Shown one piece after another: positions 7,260 to 14,756 of a DNA stretch of 14,892 nucleotides. The translations under genes were made by a program, and so were the position numbers. The notes beneath the pieces were generated by a model that made no database searches, was not told the origin of the DNA, and worked only from the letters and a program-made list of their open reading frames with translations. Positions within the stretch are counted from its first letter, which is position 1. Each line of letters starts with the position of its first letter. The DNA lies in contig SFEA01000047.1 in the NCBI GenBank assembly GCA_004557385.1, positions 1 through 14,892 of the forward strand, in the 5' to 3' direction. Source of the DNA: Bacteroidales bacterium (GTDB lineage: Bacteria > Bacteroidota > Bacteroidia > Bacteroidales > Muribaculaceae).

Positions 7260-7273
7260 ATGATGAATTATAG
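7229..7273 (+). CDS. Short upstream reading frame starting at the G tract
   Basis: ATG at 7229-7231 uses the first G of the G10 tract, and the frame encodes MGGGIFKLPQYDEL before TAG at 7271-7273. It therefore overlaps the start of the WecA-like gene (7260) in a different frame by 14 nt. Removing one G would join this ATG in frame with the gene, with no stop between. Whether it is translated is unknown. Confidence 0.3.
   Translation: MGGGIFKLPQYDEL
7231..7240 (+). repeat. Homopolymeric G10 tract
   Basis: Ten consecutive G in an otherwise AT-rich leader, 19 nt before the first ATG of the locus. Long G runs are known slipped-strand sites in phase-variable genes of other bacteria, where tract length changes expression or reading frame. 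Confidence 0.9.
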
Positions 7274-8396
7274 TGCAGACCTGATTCAATCTATGGCATA
7301 CGACATGGCCATTGCATTCTTGATTAGTGTATTTTTTGCTGGTATCATCATCCCACAAATTCTTTTGATTGCATTTCGAAAGAATCTGTTTGATGTTCCC
7401 GACGAACGCAAAATCCACACCAGTGCAGTTCCGCGCCTCGGCGGCATTGCTTTCAAGCTCGTGACACTTTTCTCGGTGTTCTTCGTGCTTGGCATTAACC
7501 TTTTGGGCAGCAACAAGTTTTTCATGGAGCAGATTTCGGCTGACGCCTTGCAATTCTGCTTCGGATTTTGTGCGCTGATGCTAATATATATTGTGGGTAT
7601 TGCCGACGACTTGATTGGGGTGCGCTATAAGGCAAAGTTTGTAGTGCAAGCACTTTCGGCTCTGCTAATCGTTGCATCGGGGCTTTATATCAACAATTTC
7701 CACGGACTTTTTGGATTATATGAGGTCAACCCGTATTTTGGCGGTTTTGTCACGGTTGTTGCAATTGTGTTCATAACCAATGCAATAAACCTGATTGACG
7801 GCGTCGACGGCTTGGCTTCGGGCCTTTGCATAGTGGCATTTGCCTATTACGGCGTGATATTTTTCTGCCTGGGCTTGTTCATATATGCGCTCATCGCTTT
7901 TTCGGTTCTTGGCACTGTCATTCAATTCTACTACTACAATGTGTTTGGAAAAGCCGAAAAGCAGAAAAAGATTTTCATGGGCGACACCGGCTCGCTCACG
8001 CTGGGCATCTTCCTTTGCTTCTTGAGCCTGAAACTCAATCAGGTGCCCGACACTAACGCGTTTGTGCCCAACGCATTTGTCATGGCTTTTGCTCCGCTCA
8101 TCGTGCCTTGCTTCGATGTCATTCGCGTCTACATTCATCGCTTGCGCAAGCACCGCAGCCCGTTCCTGCCCGACAAGAACCACATTCACCATAAAATCAT
8201 GCGCTGCGGAATTTCGCAACGCACTACTATGGTGTCAATCATACTTTTTGCAATATTTATCGCGCTTGCCAACTTCGAACTCGCCAATTTGCTGAACATT
8301 AATGTGCTGGTAGCAGGCGACTTGGTGTTCTACTACATCGGCCACGGCATCCTCAACAAAATTTTGGCAAAGAAAGAAAATTGGGAAAAGAAATAA
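7260..8396 (+). CDS. wecA: Undecaprenyl-phosphate sugar-1-phosphate transferase, WecA/MraY family
   Basis: A 378-residue polytopic inner-membrane enzyme that should transfer a hexosamine 1-phosphate (GlcNAc-1-P in WecA itself) from a UDP-sugar to undecaprenyl phosphate, the first step of polysaccharide assembly. The family motifs occur in order: DVPDERKIHTSAVPRLGGIA (45-64), the catalytic ADD (115-117), NLIDGVDGLA (177-186), MGDTGSL (240-246) and the cytoplasmic HIHH (308-311). These fit WecA/TagO better than MraY, since the HxHH loop is typical of WecA-like enzymes. Two adjacent ATG codons (7260, 7263) are possible starts. No Shine-Dalgarno sequence is seen, only the G tract 19 nt upstream. 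The next gene starts inside its last codons. The exact sugar is not determined, and the gene symbol is by family resemblance. Confidence 0.85.
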   Translation: MMNYSADLIQSMAYDMAIAFLISVFFAGIIIPQILLIAFRKNLFDVPDERKIHTSAVPRLGGIAFKLVTLFSVFFVLGINLLGSNKFFMEQISADALQFCFGFCALMLIYIVGIADDLIGVRYKAKFVVQALSALLIVASGLYINNFHGLFGLYEVNPYFGGFVTVVAIVFITNAINLIDGVDGLASGLCIVAFAYYGVIFFCLGLFIYALIAFSVLGTVIQFYYYNVFGKAEKQKKIFMGDTGSLTLGIFLCFLSLKLNQVPDTNAFVPNAFVMAFAPLIVPCFDVIRVYIHRLRKHRSPFLPDKNHIHHKIMRCGISQRTTMVSIILFAIFIALANFELANLLNINVLVAGDLVFYYIGHGILNKILAKKENWEKK

Positions 8397-8836
8397 CCGC
8401 CTGGGACATTAGGCAGCGCCTTTTAATTGGCTTTCTTGCAGCCTTCGTGTTAGGTACCGCTTCTTGCACCACAAATGGTGGCGACCTCGACGGCTTGTGG
8501 GGACAATGGCGCGTTGAGGACATTGTCATCGACGGTTCGCCCGACAATGATTACAACGGAAATCTTTACTTCTCATTCCAAAACTATGCGGTGCGTGTCA
8601 CCGAAGTGATTGACGAAGACATGGGCAGCAGCCGTGGCACCTTGGGCACTTTCGCTTTTTCGAGGCCCAACCTGGTGATAACTTTCGGTATGCCCGAATA
8701 TGCTCCTTTAAAGTCGTCGCACATGGTTGCCGGCGACAATCACGTCAGCGTGGCTGACGCTGGGTCCGGACACATGACTTGGACCTTTTCAACCGATGGC
8801 GTTGAATATATTTTTAAATTAAAACAAAATAAATGA
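8381..8836 (+). CDS. Small lipocalin-like lipoprotein in the exopolysaccharide operon
   Basis: A 151-residue protein starting at a TTG that overlaps the previous gene by 16 nt. No ATG occurs in frame before the signal sequence, so a non-ATG start is required (TTG 8381, or less likely ATA or ATT). Residues 11-28 are a hydrophobic export signal ending GTAS before C29, a relaxed lipobox as often seen in Bacteroidota. The mature part begins with a Gly/Asp stretch and then GLWGQWRVEDIVIDG, the opening expected of small lipocalin-like beta-barrel lipoproteins, followed by alternating strands and a final VEYIFKLKQNK strand. It ends with an ATGA overlap to the Wzi gene, so translation is probably coupled. 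Function is unknown. The position suggests an envelope role linked to polymer export. Confidence 0.7.
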   Translation: MGKEITAWDIRQRLLIGFLAAFVLGTASCTTNGGDLDGLWGQWRVEDIVIDGSPDNDYNGNLYFSFQNYAVRVTEVIDEDMGSSRGTLGTFAFSRPNLVITFGMPEYAPLKSSHMVAGDNHVSVADAGSGHMTWTFSTDGVEYIFKLKQNK

Positions 8837-10350
8837 GGTTATTGTTGTTGGCTACACTTGCTGTTATCACTAACGCATTTGCCTCCGACAGAACACTTTA
8901 CTACAAAGCTCAAACCACGGTTGTTGCTTCAAGCGGAAATACTTCGCCCTACTACATCGGCAGCAACAATCATGGAATGAACACCCAAAGTCGCGAGGCT
9001 TACCTACGGCTATCGGCGGCAATGCCTCTAGACACTGCAAGCCGATTCAGTTTTGGCGCTGGCGTCGATTTAGTGGGTGGATATGCAGGTTCGGCTGAAT
9101 ATTTGCGGCACGATGGCAACGAAATTGCCTATCACAATGCCAAAATCAACCAATTCCGAATCCACCAGTTGTTTGCCGACGTGAAATATCGCTCTGTGTT
9201 TCTCACCATAGGAGCAAAAGAGCACGAATCGCTGATTGTGAACCACAGTCTTAGCAGCGGCGACCTAACTTTCTCGGGAAATATCAACCCGATGCCTGAG
9301 GCGAGAATGGGCTTGATTGACTTTCAACCTCTGCCCTTCACGCGCGGCAACGTGTTCATCAATGGCGAATACAGCATCGCCTATGCTTGCGACAACGGCA
9401 TTCAAAGCCGGCAGTTCAACCGAATTTCGGGTGGATATAACAAAAGTTATTTCTACAACTATAAGCGCTGCTATTTGCGCTCTCGCCCCGACAAACCGCT
9501 TTGCCTGACAATTGGCATGCAGGCTGTGATGGTTTTTGGCAACACCACTGCCAACTATTCGCGCGGCAAATGGACCGGCGATTTCAAAAACCGTGTGACA
9601 TTCAAGTCGTTTGTACACACTTTGGTGCCTGGCGCCGGTGGCTCTTCGGCTGCCGACCTTCTGTTTCTCGAAGGAAACAGCCTCGGCACTTGGGACATCG
9701 CTGCCAACTACCGTTTCAAAAACGGCTCGCATCTCAAAGCCTACTACGAGTCGCCATGGGAAGATGGTTCGGGAATTGGCAAAATGAACGGATTCGACGG
9801 TTTGTGGGGTATTGAATATTCTTCGGGCAGGAAATCGCTCGTCAACGGCGTGGTGATTGAATACCTCGACACCCGAAACCAAAGCGGAACCATCACGTTT
9901 CAGTTTAAGGACTATAGCGGCTCGATTTCCGACCGCGACAAGATTCCTAACGGAGCCTCGGGTTGCGACAACTATTATAACCACGAAGGGCAAGGCTATC
10001 AGTACCGTTGCATGTCAATTGGTACACCGATGCTCAAATCGGCGCTTTACAACACAAATGGCACACCAGCTTTTCGCGACAACCGCATTCAAGGCGTGCA
10101 TGTGGGTGTGAGCGGCAATTTGTCAGGAGCCGTTTCTTATCGCCTTTTAGGCAATTTCCGCCGCGCGCTGGGCACGTACAACGCTCCTCGTCGGCATGCG
10201 CTCCGCTCCTATTCGGCGTTTGCCGAAGCAACCTACCGCACTCCGTTAGCCGGGCTGGTTTCGAAATGCCAACTGGCGGCTGACCGCGGAAGCCTTTACG
10301 GCAAAAACTTTGGCGCTATGTTCACCATTGCCTATCAGGGCAATTTATGA
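8833..10350 (+). CDS. wzi: Capsule assembly Wzi-family outer-membrane protein
   Basis: A 505-residue protein with a signal peptide (1-17, AFA then SD) and a sequence of alternating aromatic and polar strands rich in Tyr, Asn, Gly and Ser, as expected of an outer-membrane beta-barrel. The opening TLYYKAQTTVVASSGNTSPYY with nearby GMNTQSREAYLRLSA resembles the start of Bacteroidota Wzi-family proteins. E. coli Wzi is an 18-stranded barrel that helps anchor capsule at the surface. The barrel regions near WDIAANYRFKNGSHLKAYYES and the final MFTIAYQGNL strand fit that fold. Its start overlaps the lipoprotein stop by 4 nt (ATGA) and a Wza gene follows after 61 nt. The family call rests on pattern and context more than on a single motif. 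It could be released, not anchored, polymer that the barrel handles. Confidence 0.78.
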   Translation: MRLLLLATLAVITNAFASDRTLYYKAQTTVVASSGNTSPYYIGSNNHGMNTQSREAYLRLSAAMPLDTASRFSFGAGVDLVGGYAGSAEYLRHDGNEIAYHNAKINQFRIHQLFADVKYRSVFLTIGAKEHESLIVNHSLSSGDLTFSGNINPMPEARMGLIDFQPLPFTRGNVFINGEYSIAYACDNGIQSRQFNRISGGYNKSYFYNYKRCYLRSRPDKPLCLTIGMQAVMVFGNTTANYSRGKWTGDFKNRVTFKSFVHTLVPGAGGSSAADLLFLEGNSLGTWDIAANYRFKNGSHLKAYYESPWEDGSGIGKMNGFDGLWGIEYSSGRKSLVNGVVIEYLDTRNQSGTITFQFKDYSGSISDRDKIPNGASGCDNYYNHEGQGYQYRCMSIGTPMLKSALYNTNGTPAFRDNRIQGVHVGVSGNLSGAVSYRLLGNFRRALGTYNAPRRHALRSYSAFAEATYRTPLAGLVSKCQLAADRGSLYGKNFGAMFTIAYQGNL

Positions 10351-10411
10351 TGGCATCGGCGCAACTACAAATTGAAATAATTATCACTACATCATACATT
10401 TATATCATCAA

Positions 10412-11221
10412 ATGAAGCTTAAACACATTTTTATGGCTGCGGCTGTGACGATTCTTGCTTCGTGCAGCGCGCCAAAGCAGATTGAATATTTTCAGGACGT
10501 GAACAACGGCACCACGCTCAGCCTCGCTGATGACAACCAGATAAAGGTGCAGCCGGGCGACAAACTGTCGATTGTGGTAAACAGCTACAACTCCGAGCTG
10601 GCTATGCCTTTCAACCTGCCCTACGTTTCCAACCGCCTCGGCCAAGGCTCTACGGCTATCGGCAGCAACGCCTCTAACACCAGCAGCGGCATCTCGGTGT
10701 ATACCGTCGACGCTAACGGCGACATCGATTTCCCTATGCTTGGCAAGCTGCATATCGCCGGAATGACGCGCCCTCAGGTGGCTGAAGATGTGAAAAACCG
10801 AATCCTCAAGAGCGGCAAGCTGGGCGACCCGGTGGTGATTGTTGAATATGCCAACCTCGCCGTAAGCGTTCTGGGCGAAGTAACTCGTCCGGGCCGTTAC
10901 GCCATCGACCGCGACAATTTCACCGTTCTCGATGCGCTTTCGGTTGCCGGCGACCTCACCATCTACGGCCGTCGCGAAAACGTGAAGGTGATTCGCAACG
11001 TGGGCAATCAGAAACAAGTATTCACAATCGACCTCTGCAATGCCCAGTCGCTCACGTCTTCGCCGGTGTTCAACCTGCAGCAAGGCGATATGGTGTACGT
11101 GGCTCCTAACGATATGCGCGCCCGCCAAAGCACCGTAAACGGCAACAACGTGCTCAGCACCTCGTTCTGGATTTCGCTGGCTTCGCTGCTCACTTCGGTG
11201 GCTGTGCTCATCTTCAAGTAA
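10412..11221 (+). CDS. wza: Polysaccharide export lipoprotein, Wza family
   Basis: A 269-residue outer-membrane lipoprotein of the polysaccharide export channel. The signal ends ILAS before C18, a good lipobox. The Poly_export domain starts near 43 with IKVQPGDKLSI and continues through VYTVDANGDIDFPMLGKLHI and a helix (118-134). An SLBB domain follows, with VSVLGEVTRPGRYAI (151-165) and VLDALSVAGDL (172-182). The C terminus carries a hydrophobic segment (about 249-268, SFWISLASLLTSVAVLIF), which in Wza forms the outer-membrane helix. It is shorter than E. coli Wza (one SLBB domain rather than two to three), which is usual for Bacteroidota. It lies 39 nt before wzc in the same operon, the normal partner arrangement. 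Confidence 0.92.
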   Translation: MKLKHIFMAAAVTILASCSAPKQIEYFQDVNNGTTLSLADDNQIKVQPGDKLSIVVNSYNSELAMPFNLPYVSNRLGQGSTAIGSNASNTSSGISVYTVDANGDIDFPMLGKLHIAGMTRPQVAEDVKNRILKSGKLGDPVVIVEYANLAVSVLGEVTRPGRYAIDRDNFTVLDALSVAGDLTIYGRRENVKVIRNVGNQKQVFTIDLCNAQSLTSSPVFNLQQGDMVYVAPNDMRARQSTVNGNNVLSTSFWISLASLLTSVAVLIFK

Positions 11222-11260
11222 AACCCCACAAACTCATAAAAGATTAACATTCTTAATAAT

Positions 11261-13681
11261 ATGGCAGAAAATATCGAAAACAACGTCCATCAGCAGGACG
11301 ACATGATAACTCTTACCGACCTATGGTATCTCTGCGCGGCTAACTGGCGCTGGTTTGCCCTCTCAGTGCTCGTGTGCCTAAGCCTCGCCACCATCTATCT
11401 GTTGCGCACCGAACCCACCTACACCCAGCAGGCATCGGTGATGATTAAGGAAGACTCGAAGGGCGGCTCGATGTCGAGCGACGTGGCTTCGGCGTTCTCC
11501 GATATGGGTCTGGGCGTGACTAACAGCAACGTGAAAAACGAAGTGCAGGTGTTCCAGTCGCCCGACGTGGTGCTCGAAACCATCAAGCGCATCAACCTCG
11601 ACGTGCGCTATTCTACCGACGGCACATTCCACCCCACAACGCTCTACGGCGAATCGTGCCCCATCATCGCCTCGATGGCTAACGTGGGCGACGACCAAAG
11701 TTGTTCATTTGCCGTCACTCTCGGCGCCGCTAAGGCGGTGACCATCGACCACCTCGTGCTTGACGGCGAAGAAATCGACGGCTCGTTCTCCGGCAAGATT
11801 GCCCAACCCGTCAAGACGCCAGCCGGCGCCATAGTAATCATGCCGTCGGCTTACAAGCACGATGGCTCGGTGAGCAAAATCTACGTCAACAAGCTCACCG
11901 CATCGTCGGCTGTCGATGCTGCTCTCGCCAACCTCTCGGTGAACATTAACAGCGATAAAAACACCGTTATCGACATCGTGTACAACGACGTGAACATCAA
12001 CCGCGCTCGCGACTTCATCAACACCCTCATTGCCGTGTACAACGAGCACTGGGTGGAGGACAAAAACCAGATTGCCGTGTCAACATCTAAGTTCATCAAC
12101 GAGCGCCTGCGAGTGATTGAAAGCGAACTCGGCAACGTGGATGCCGACATCAGCTCCTACAAGAGCGCCAACATGGTGCCCGACGTCAAGGCTGCCGGAG
12201 CAATGTATATGCAGGAGGCAAGCCAAGCCACCCAAAACATGATGGACCTCAACAACCAGATGTATATGGCAAAAACCATACGCTCGAGCATTCGCGGCGG
12301 CAACGACGTGAGCTCGTTCAGCATCCTCCCTGCCAACACCGGGCTAAAGGATGCCGGCGTGGAGGGCCAAATAAACGAATACAACACCCTGCTGCTGCAA
12401 CGCAACAACTATGCCGCCAACGGCTCGGTGGAAAACCCCTATGTGAAAGACCTCGACGCCAAGCTCATTGCGCTGCGCCAAGCCATCACTCAAAGCCTCG
12501 ACAACGTGGTGAACTCGCTCTCTAAGCAGATTCAAAGCATGCAGGGCTACAGCGCCCGCGCCGCTTCGGGAATTCAAGCCAACCCAACCCAAGCCAAGAG
12601 CCTCCTCTCGGTTGAACGCCAGCAGAAGGTGAAAGAAAGCCTCTACCTCTTCCTGCTGCAAAAGCGCGAAGAAAACGAGCTCAACCAGGCATTCACCGCC
12701 TACAACACCCGCATCGTGGCATCGCCTCACGGCAGCAAACTGCCCACTGCGCCCATCAAGCGCAACATTCTGCTCGTGGCGTTCGTGCTGGGATTGCTCA
12801 TTCCCGTAGGCATAATTTTCCTCCTCGAAAACTTCAACAACAAGGTGCGCGGACGCAAGGACCTCGATGGCATCATCACTATGCCTTTCCTCGCCGAAAT
12901 CCCCGACAACGCCCCTCGTCGCCACTTCTGGCAGCCCAAACCAAAGCACGTGTTCCACAGCATTGTGGTGGCTGACGGCAACCGAAACATCATCAACGAA
13001 GCATTCCGCATACTTCGCACCAACCTCAGCTTCCTCGTGGGCAACAACCCCCACAACGTGATGGCAATCACTTCCTACAACCCCGGTTCGGGCAAGACAT
13101 TCGTGGGGCTTAACCTCGCCGTCAGCCTCGCCATCAAGGGCGAAAGCGTGCTGGTTATCGACGCCGACCTGCGCCACGCCTCAATGAGCAAGGCGCTCGG
13201 ATTGGGAGGTCTCGGATTGTCGAGCTACCTCACCGCCCAAACCACCGACGTAAACGCCATCATTCACCACCATGCAACCCGAGGCCTCGACTACATACCC
13301 GTGGGCGCAATACCGCCCAACCCCATCGAGTTGCTCGGCAGCCCGCTCTTTGGCAAGCTCATCGACGAGGTGCGAAGCCGCTACCAATACATCCTCATCG
13401 ACACCCCGCCGGTGAACCTCGTGGCTGACACCTCTATCATCGAGAACCACGTTGACCGCACCGTGTTCGTAATTCGCGCCGGTCTGCTCGAACGCAGCAT
13501 GCTCCACACCCTCGAAGCCGATTACCGTGCCAACCGCCTCAAGAATATGGCACTCGTGCTCAACGCAACACAGGTGAACGCCAGCGGAAACGGATACCGT
13601 CAAGGCTACAAATACGGCTACGGATACGGCTACGGATACCATTCATCCGGCTCCGACAACGCCTACTATACAAAAGACTAA
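11261..13681 (+). CDS. wzc: Chain-length determinant and BY-kinase, Wzc type
   Basis: An 806-residue inner-membrane co-polymerase fused to a bacterial tyrosine kinase. It should control polymer length and drive export through Wza by cycles of autophosphorylation. The Wzz-type domain has one membrane helix at about 31-48, a long periplasmic coiled region (roughly 260-480) and a second helix at about 502-523. The cytoplasmic kinase has Walker A NPGSGKT (607-613, K612), Walker A' VLVIDAD (630-636) and Walker B ILIDTPP (711-717). The C terminus is a tyrosine cluster: nine Tyr within the last 28 residues, in GY/KY steps, the expected autophosphorylation sites. Start ATG 11261 follows a 39-nt AT-rich gap after wza. 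No cognate low-molecular-weight phosphatase gene is seen in this window. Codon use is GC-rich, in contrast to the genes after 14,000. Confidence 0.94.
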   Translation: MAENIENNVHQQDDMITLTDLWYLCAANWRWFALSVLVCLSLATIYLLRTEPTYTQQASVMIKEDSKGGSMSSDVASAFSDMGLGVTNSNVKNEVQVFQSPDVVLETIKRINLDVRYSTDGTFHPTTLYGESCPIIASMANVGDDQSCSFAVTLGAAKAVTIDHLVLDGEEIDGSFSGKIAQPVKTPAGAIVIMPSAYKHDGSVSKIYVNKLTASSAVDAALANLSVNINSDKNTVIDIVYNDVNINRARDFINTLIAVYNEHWVEDKNQIAVSTSKFINERLRVIESELGNVDADISSYKSANMVPDVKAAGAMYMQEASQATQNMMDLNNQMYMAKTIRSSIRGGNDVSSFSILPANTGLKDAGVEGQINEYNTLLLQRNNYAANGSVENPYVKDLDAKLIALRQAITQSLDNVVNSLSKQIQSMQGYSARAASGIQANPTQAKSLLSVERQQKVKESLYLFLLQKREENELNQAFTAYNTRIVASPHGSKLPTAPIKRNILLVAFVLGLLIPVGIIFLLENFNNKVRGRKDLDGIITMPFLAEIPDNAPRRHFWQPKPKHVFHSIVVADGNRNIINEAFRILRTNLSFLVGNNPHNVMAITSYNPGSGKTFVGLNLAVSLAIKGESVLVIDADLRHASMSKALGLGGLGLSSYLTAQTTDVNAIIHHHATRGLDYIPVGAIPPNPIELLGSPLFGKLIDEVRSRYQYILIDTPPVNLVADTSIIENHVDRTVFVIRAGLLERSMLHTLEADYRANRLKNMALVLNATQVNASGNGYRQGYKYGYGYGYGYHSSGSDNAYYTKD
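13613..13639 (+). repeat. Short tandem repeat encoding the tyrosine tail of Wzc
   Basis: Two exact copies of the 12-bp unit TACGGCTACGGA plus TAC, also readable as alternating 6-bp units. Each 6 bp encodes Tyr-Gly, so gain or loss of units keeps the frame and changes the number of phosphorylatable tyrosines. Confidence 0.8.
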
Positions 13682-13699
13682 CCCGCCCCGTTCAAAATA

Positions 13700-13877
13700 G
13701 TTCACGCAGATACATCAGATTAATTTGATTATTATCCACAACCGATTGACAACATCATATATATCCGCTCAATCTGTGTGAGATTTACTGGCAGGTTCAC
13801 GCAGATACATCAGATTAATTTGATTATCATCCACAACCGCTTGACAACATCATATATACCCGCTCAATCTGTGTGAG
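13700..13877. repeat. Two 83-bp direct repeats with imperfect terminal inversions
   Basis: Copy 1 (13700-13782) and copy 2 (13795-13877) agree at 80 of 83 positions and are separated by 12 nt. Each copy begins TTCACGCAGAT after a G and ends ATCTGTGTGAG, so its ends are imperfect inverses of each other (TCACGCAGAT against ATCTGTGTGA, 9 of 10). A near palindrome, ATCAGATTAATTTGAT, lies just inside the left end. The unit thus resembles a small intergenic palindromic element duplicated in tandem. No gene lies in it, and no clear terminator for wzc was found between 13682 and 13700. Confidence 0.85.
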
Positions 13878-13909
13878 GCCCACACCACACCGCACGAAGA
13901 AACAAAAAA

Positions 13910-13987
13910 ATGACCGAACAAAACAACATATCCCCCGAGGCAAGCCCCACCGCTTCCCCCGAGACGTCGGCTAAATATATGGTTTAG
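13910..13987 (+). pseudogene. Orphan 25-codon reading frame, possible 5' remnant of a lost gene
   Basis: ATG at 13910 after a run of seven A opens a frame that starts MTEQNNISPE and ends AKYMV before TAG at 13985-13987. The first 21 or so codons are GC-rich (CCC, GAG, GCC, TCG) like wzc and its upstream neighbours, rich in Pro, Ser and Glu as in unstructured protein N termini. From about 13,970 the sequence turns AT-rich and the frame ends within five codons. This looks like the beginning of a gene of the conserved block that was cut off when the downstream AT-rich cassette was joined. It may also be a chance frame or a short peptide. No family is recognisable. Confidence 0.4.
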
Positions 13988-14035
13988 TTGAAACATATAC
14001 ACATAACATAATTTACACGTTAATTACACTTCAAT
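13988..14035 (+). other. AT-rich spacer before the cytidylyltransferase gene
   Basis: The 48 bases contain neither a TAnnTTTG core nor a Shine-Dalgarno sequence. The cytidylyltransferase gene is therefore probably read through from upstream, or uses a promoter I cannot identify. Confidence 0.4.
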
Positions 14036-14755
14036 ATGAATATCGCTATAGTATTTGCAGGAGGAATTGGAAGTAGGATGCAATCTGCTTCTCGTCCAAA
14101 ACAATTTCTGGAATTAAATGGCAAACCTATTATTATTTATACATTAGAAGTATTTGAGCAGCATCCTGACATTGATGCAATTGTAGTTTCTTGTATTAAA
14201 GAATGGAAACCTTATCTTCATAAACTGGTAAAAAAGTTTGAAATCAACAAGGTTGTTGATATAGTCCCTGGCGGCAAAAATGGACAAGAGTCAATATACA
14301 ATGGACTTGTTCAAGCTGAAAGAATGTCAAATTCAAGCGATTCCATTGTTTTGATTCATGACGGAGTTCGACCATTAATCAATGCCCAAACTATTACAGA
14401 CAATATTGATACAGTAAAAAGCCATGGCGCTTGTATAACTGTATCACCTGCATTTGAATCGATAATTATAGAACATGAAAACGGTGATATTGAAACACCA
14501 AATAGAAAATGCTGTTTCTTAGCAAGAGCACCTCAATCTTTTTATTTATCGGATATAATTGATGCACATCGAAAAGCCCAATCTGAAGAGAAAACAGATT
14601 TTGCCGACAGCAGTTCTTTGATGAGGTACTATGGATATAATCTCAAAAGTGTAATCGGTCCAATTGAGAATATTAAAATCACAACCCCATCTGATTTTTT
14701 TGTGTTGAGAGCTATGGTTGAAGTTAAAGAAAACAAACAAATTTTCGGTATCTGA
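14036..14755 (+). CDS. IspD/TarI-family cytidylyltransferase
   Basis: A 239-residue cytoplasmic nucleotidyltransferase that should join CTP to a phosphorylated alcohol and release pyrophosphate. The family motifs are clear: AGGIGSRM (8-15) with the CTP-binding glycines, RPKQFLEL (20-27) with K22, PGGKNGQESIYNG (78-90), the metal-binding IHDGVRP (107-113, D109), ARAPQSF (163-169) and NIKITTPSD (212-220), whose Lys matches the conserved Lys of IspD. Sequence alone does not separate IspD (methylerythritol phosphate) from TarI-type enzymes (ribitol 5-phosphate). Its place in a polysaccharide locus directly before a LicD gene (1 nt between stop and next ATG) favours supplying a CDP-alcohol such as CDP-ribitol for glycan decoration. 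Codon use is AT-rich, unlike wzc, which suggests a transferred or exchangeable cassette. Confidence 0.85.
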   Translation: MNIAIVFAGGIGSRMQSASRPKQFLELNGKPIIIYTLEVFEQHPDIDAIVVSCIKEWKPYLHKLVKKFEINKVVDIVPGGKNGQESIYNGLVQAERMSNSSDSIVLIHDGVRPLINAQTITDNIDTVKSHGACITVSPAFESIIIEHENGDIETPNRKCCFLARAPQSFYLSDIIDAHRKAQSEEKTDFADSSSLMRYYGYNLKSVIGPIENIKITTPSDFFVLRAMVEVKENKQIFGI

Positions 14756-14756
14756 T

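Noticed and set aside
12344..13177. Open frame of 277 codons antisense to wzc
   Set aside because: It mirrors codon positions of wzc and has no motif or start context. Wzc carries all expected motifs across the same bases.
13700..13877. Possible CRISPR array
   Set aside because: There are only two units of 83 bp with a 12-bp gap and no cas genes. Unit and spacer sizes do not fit a CRISPR.
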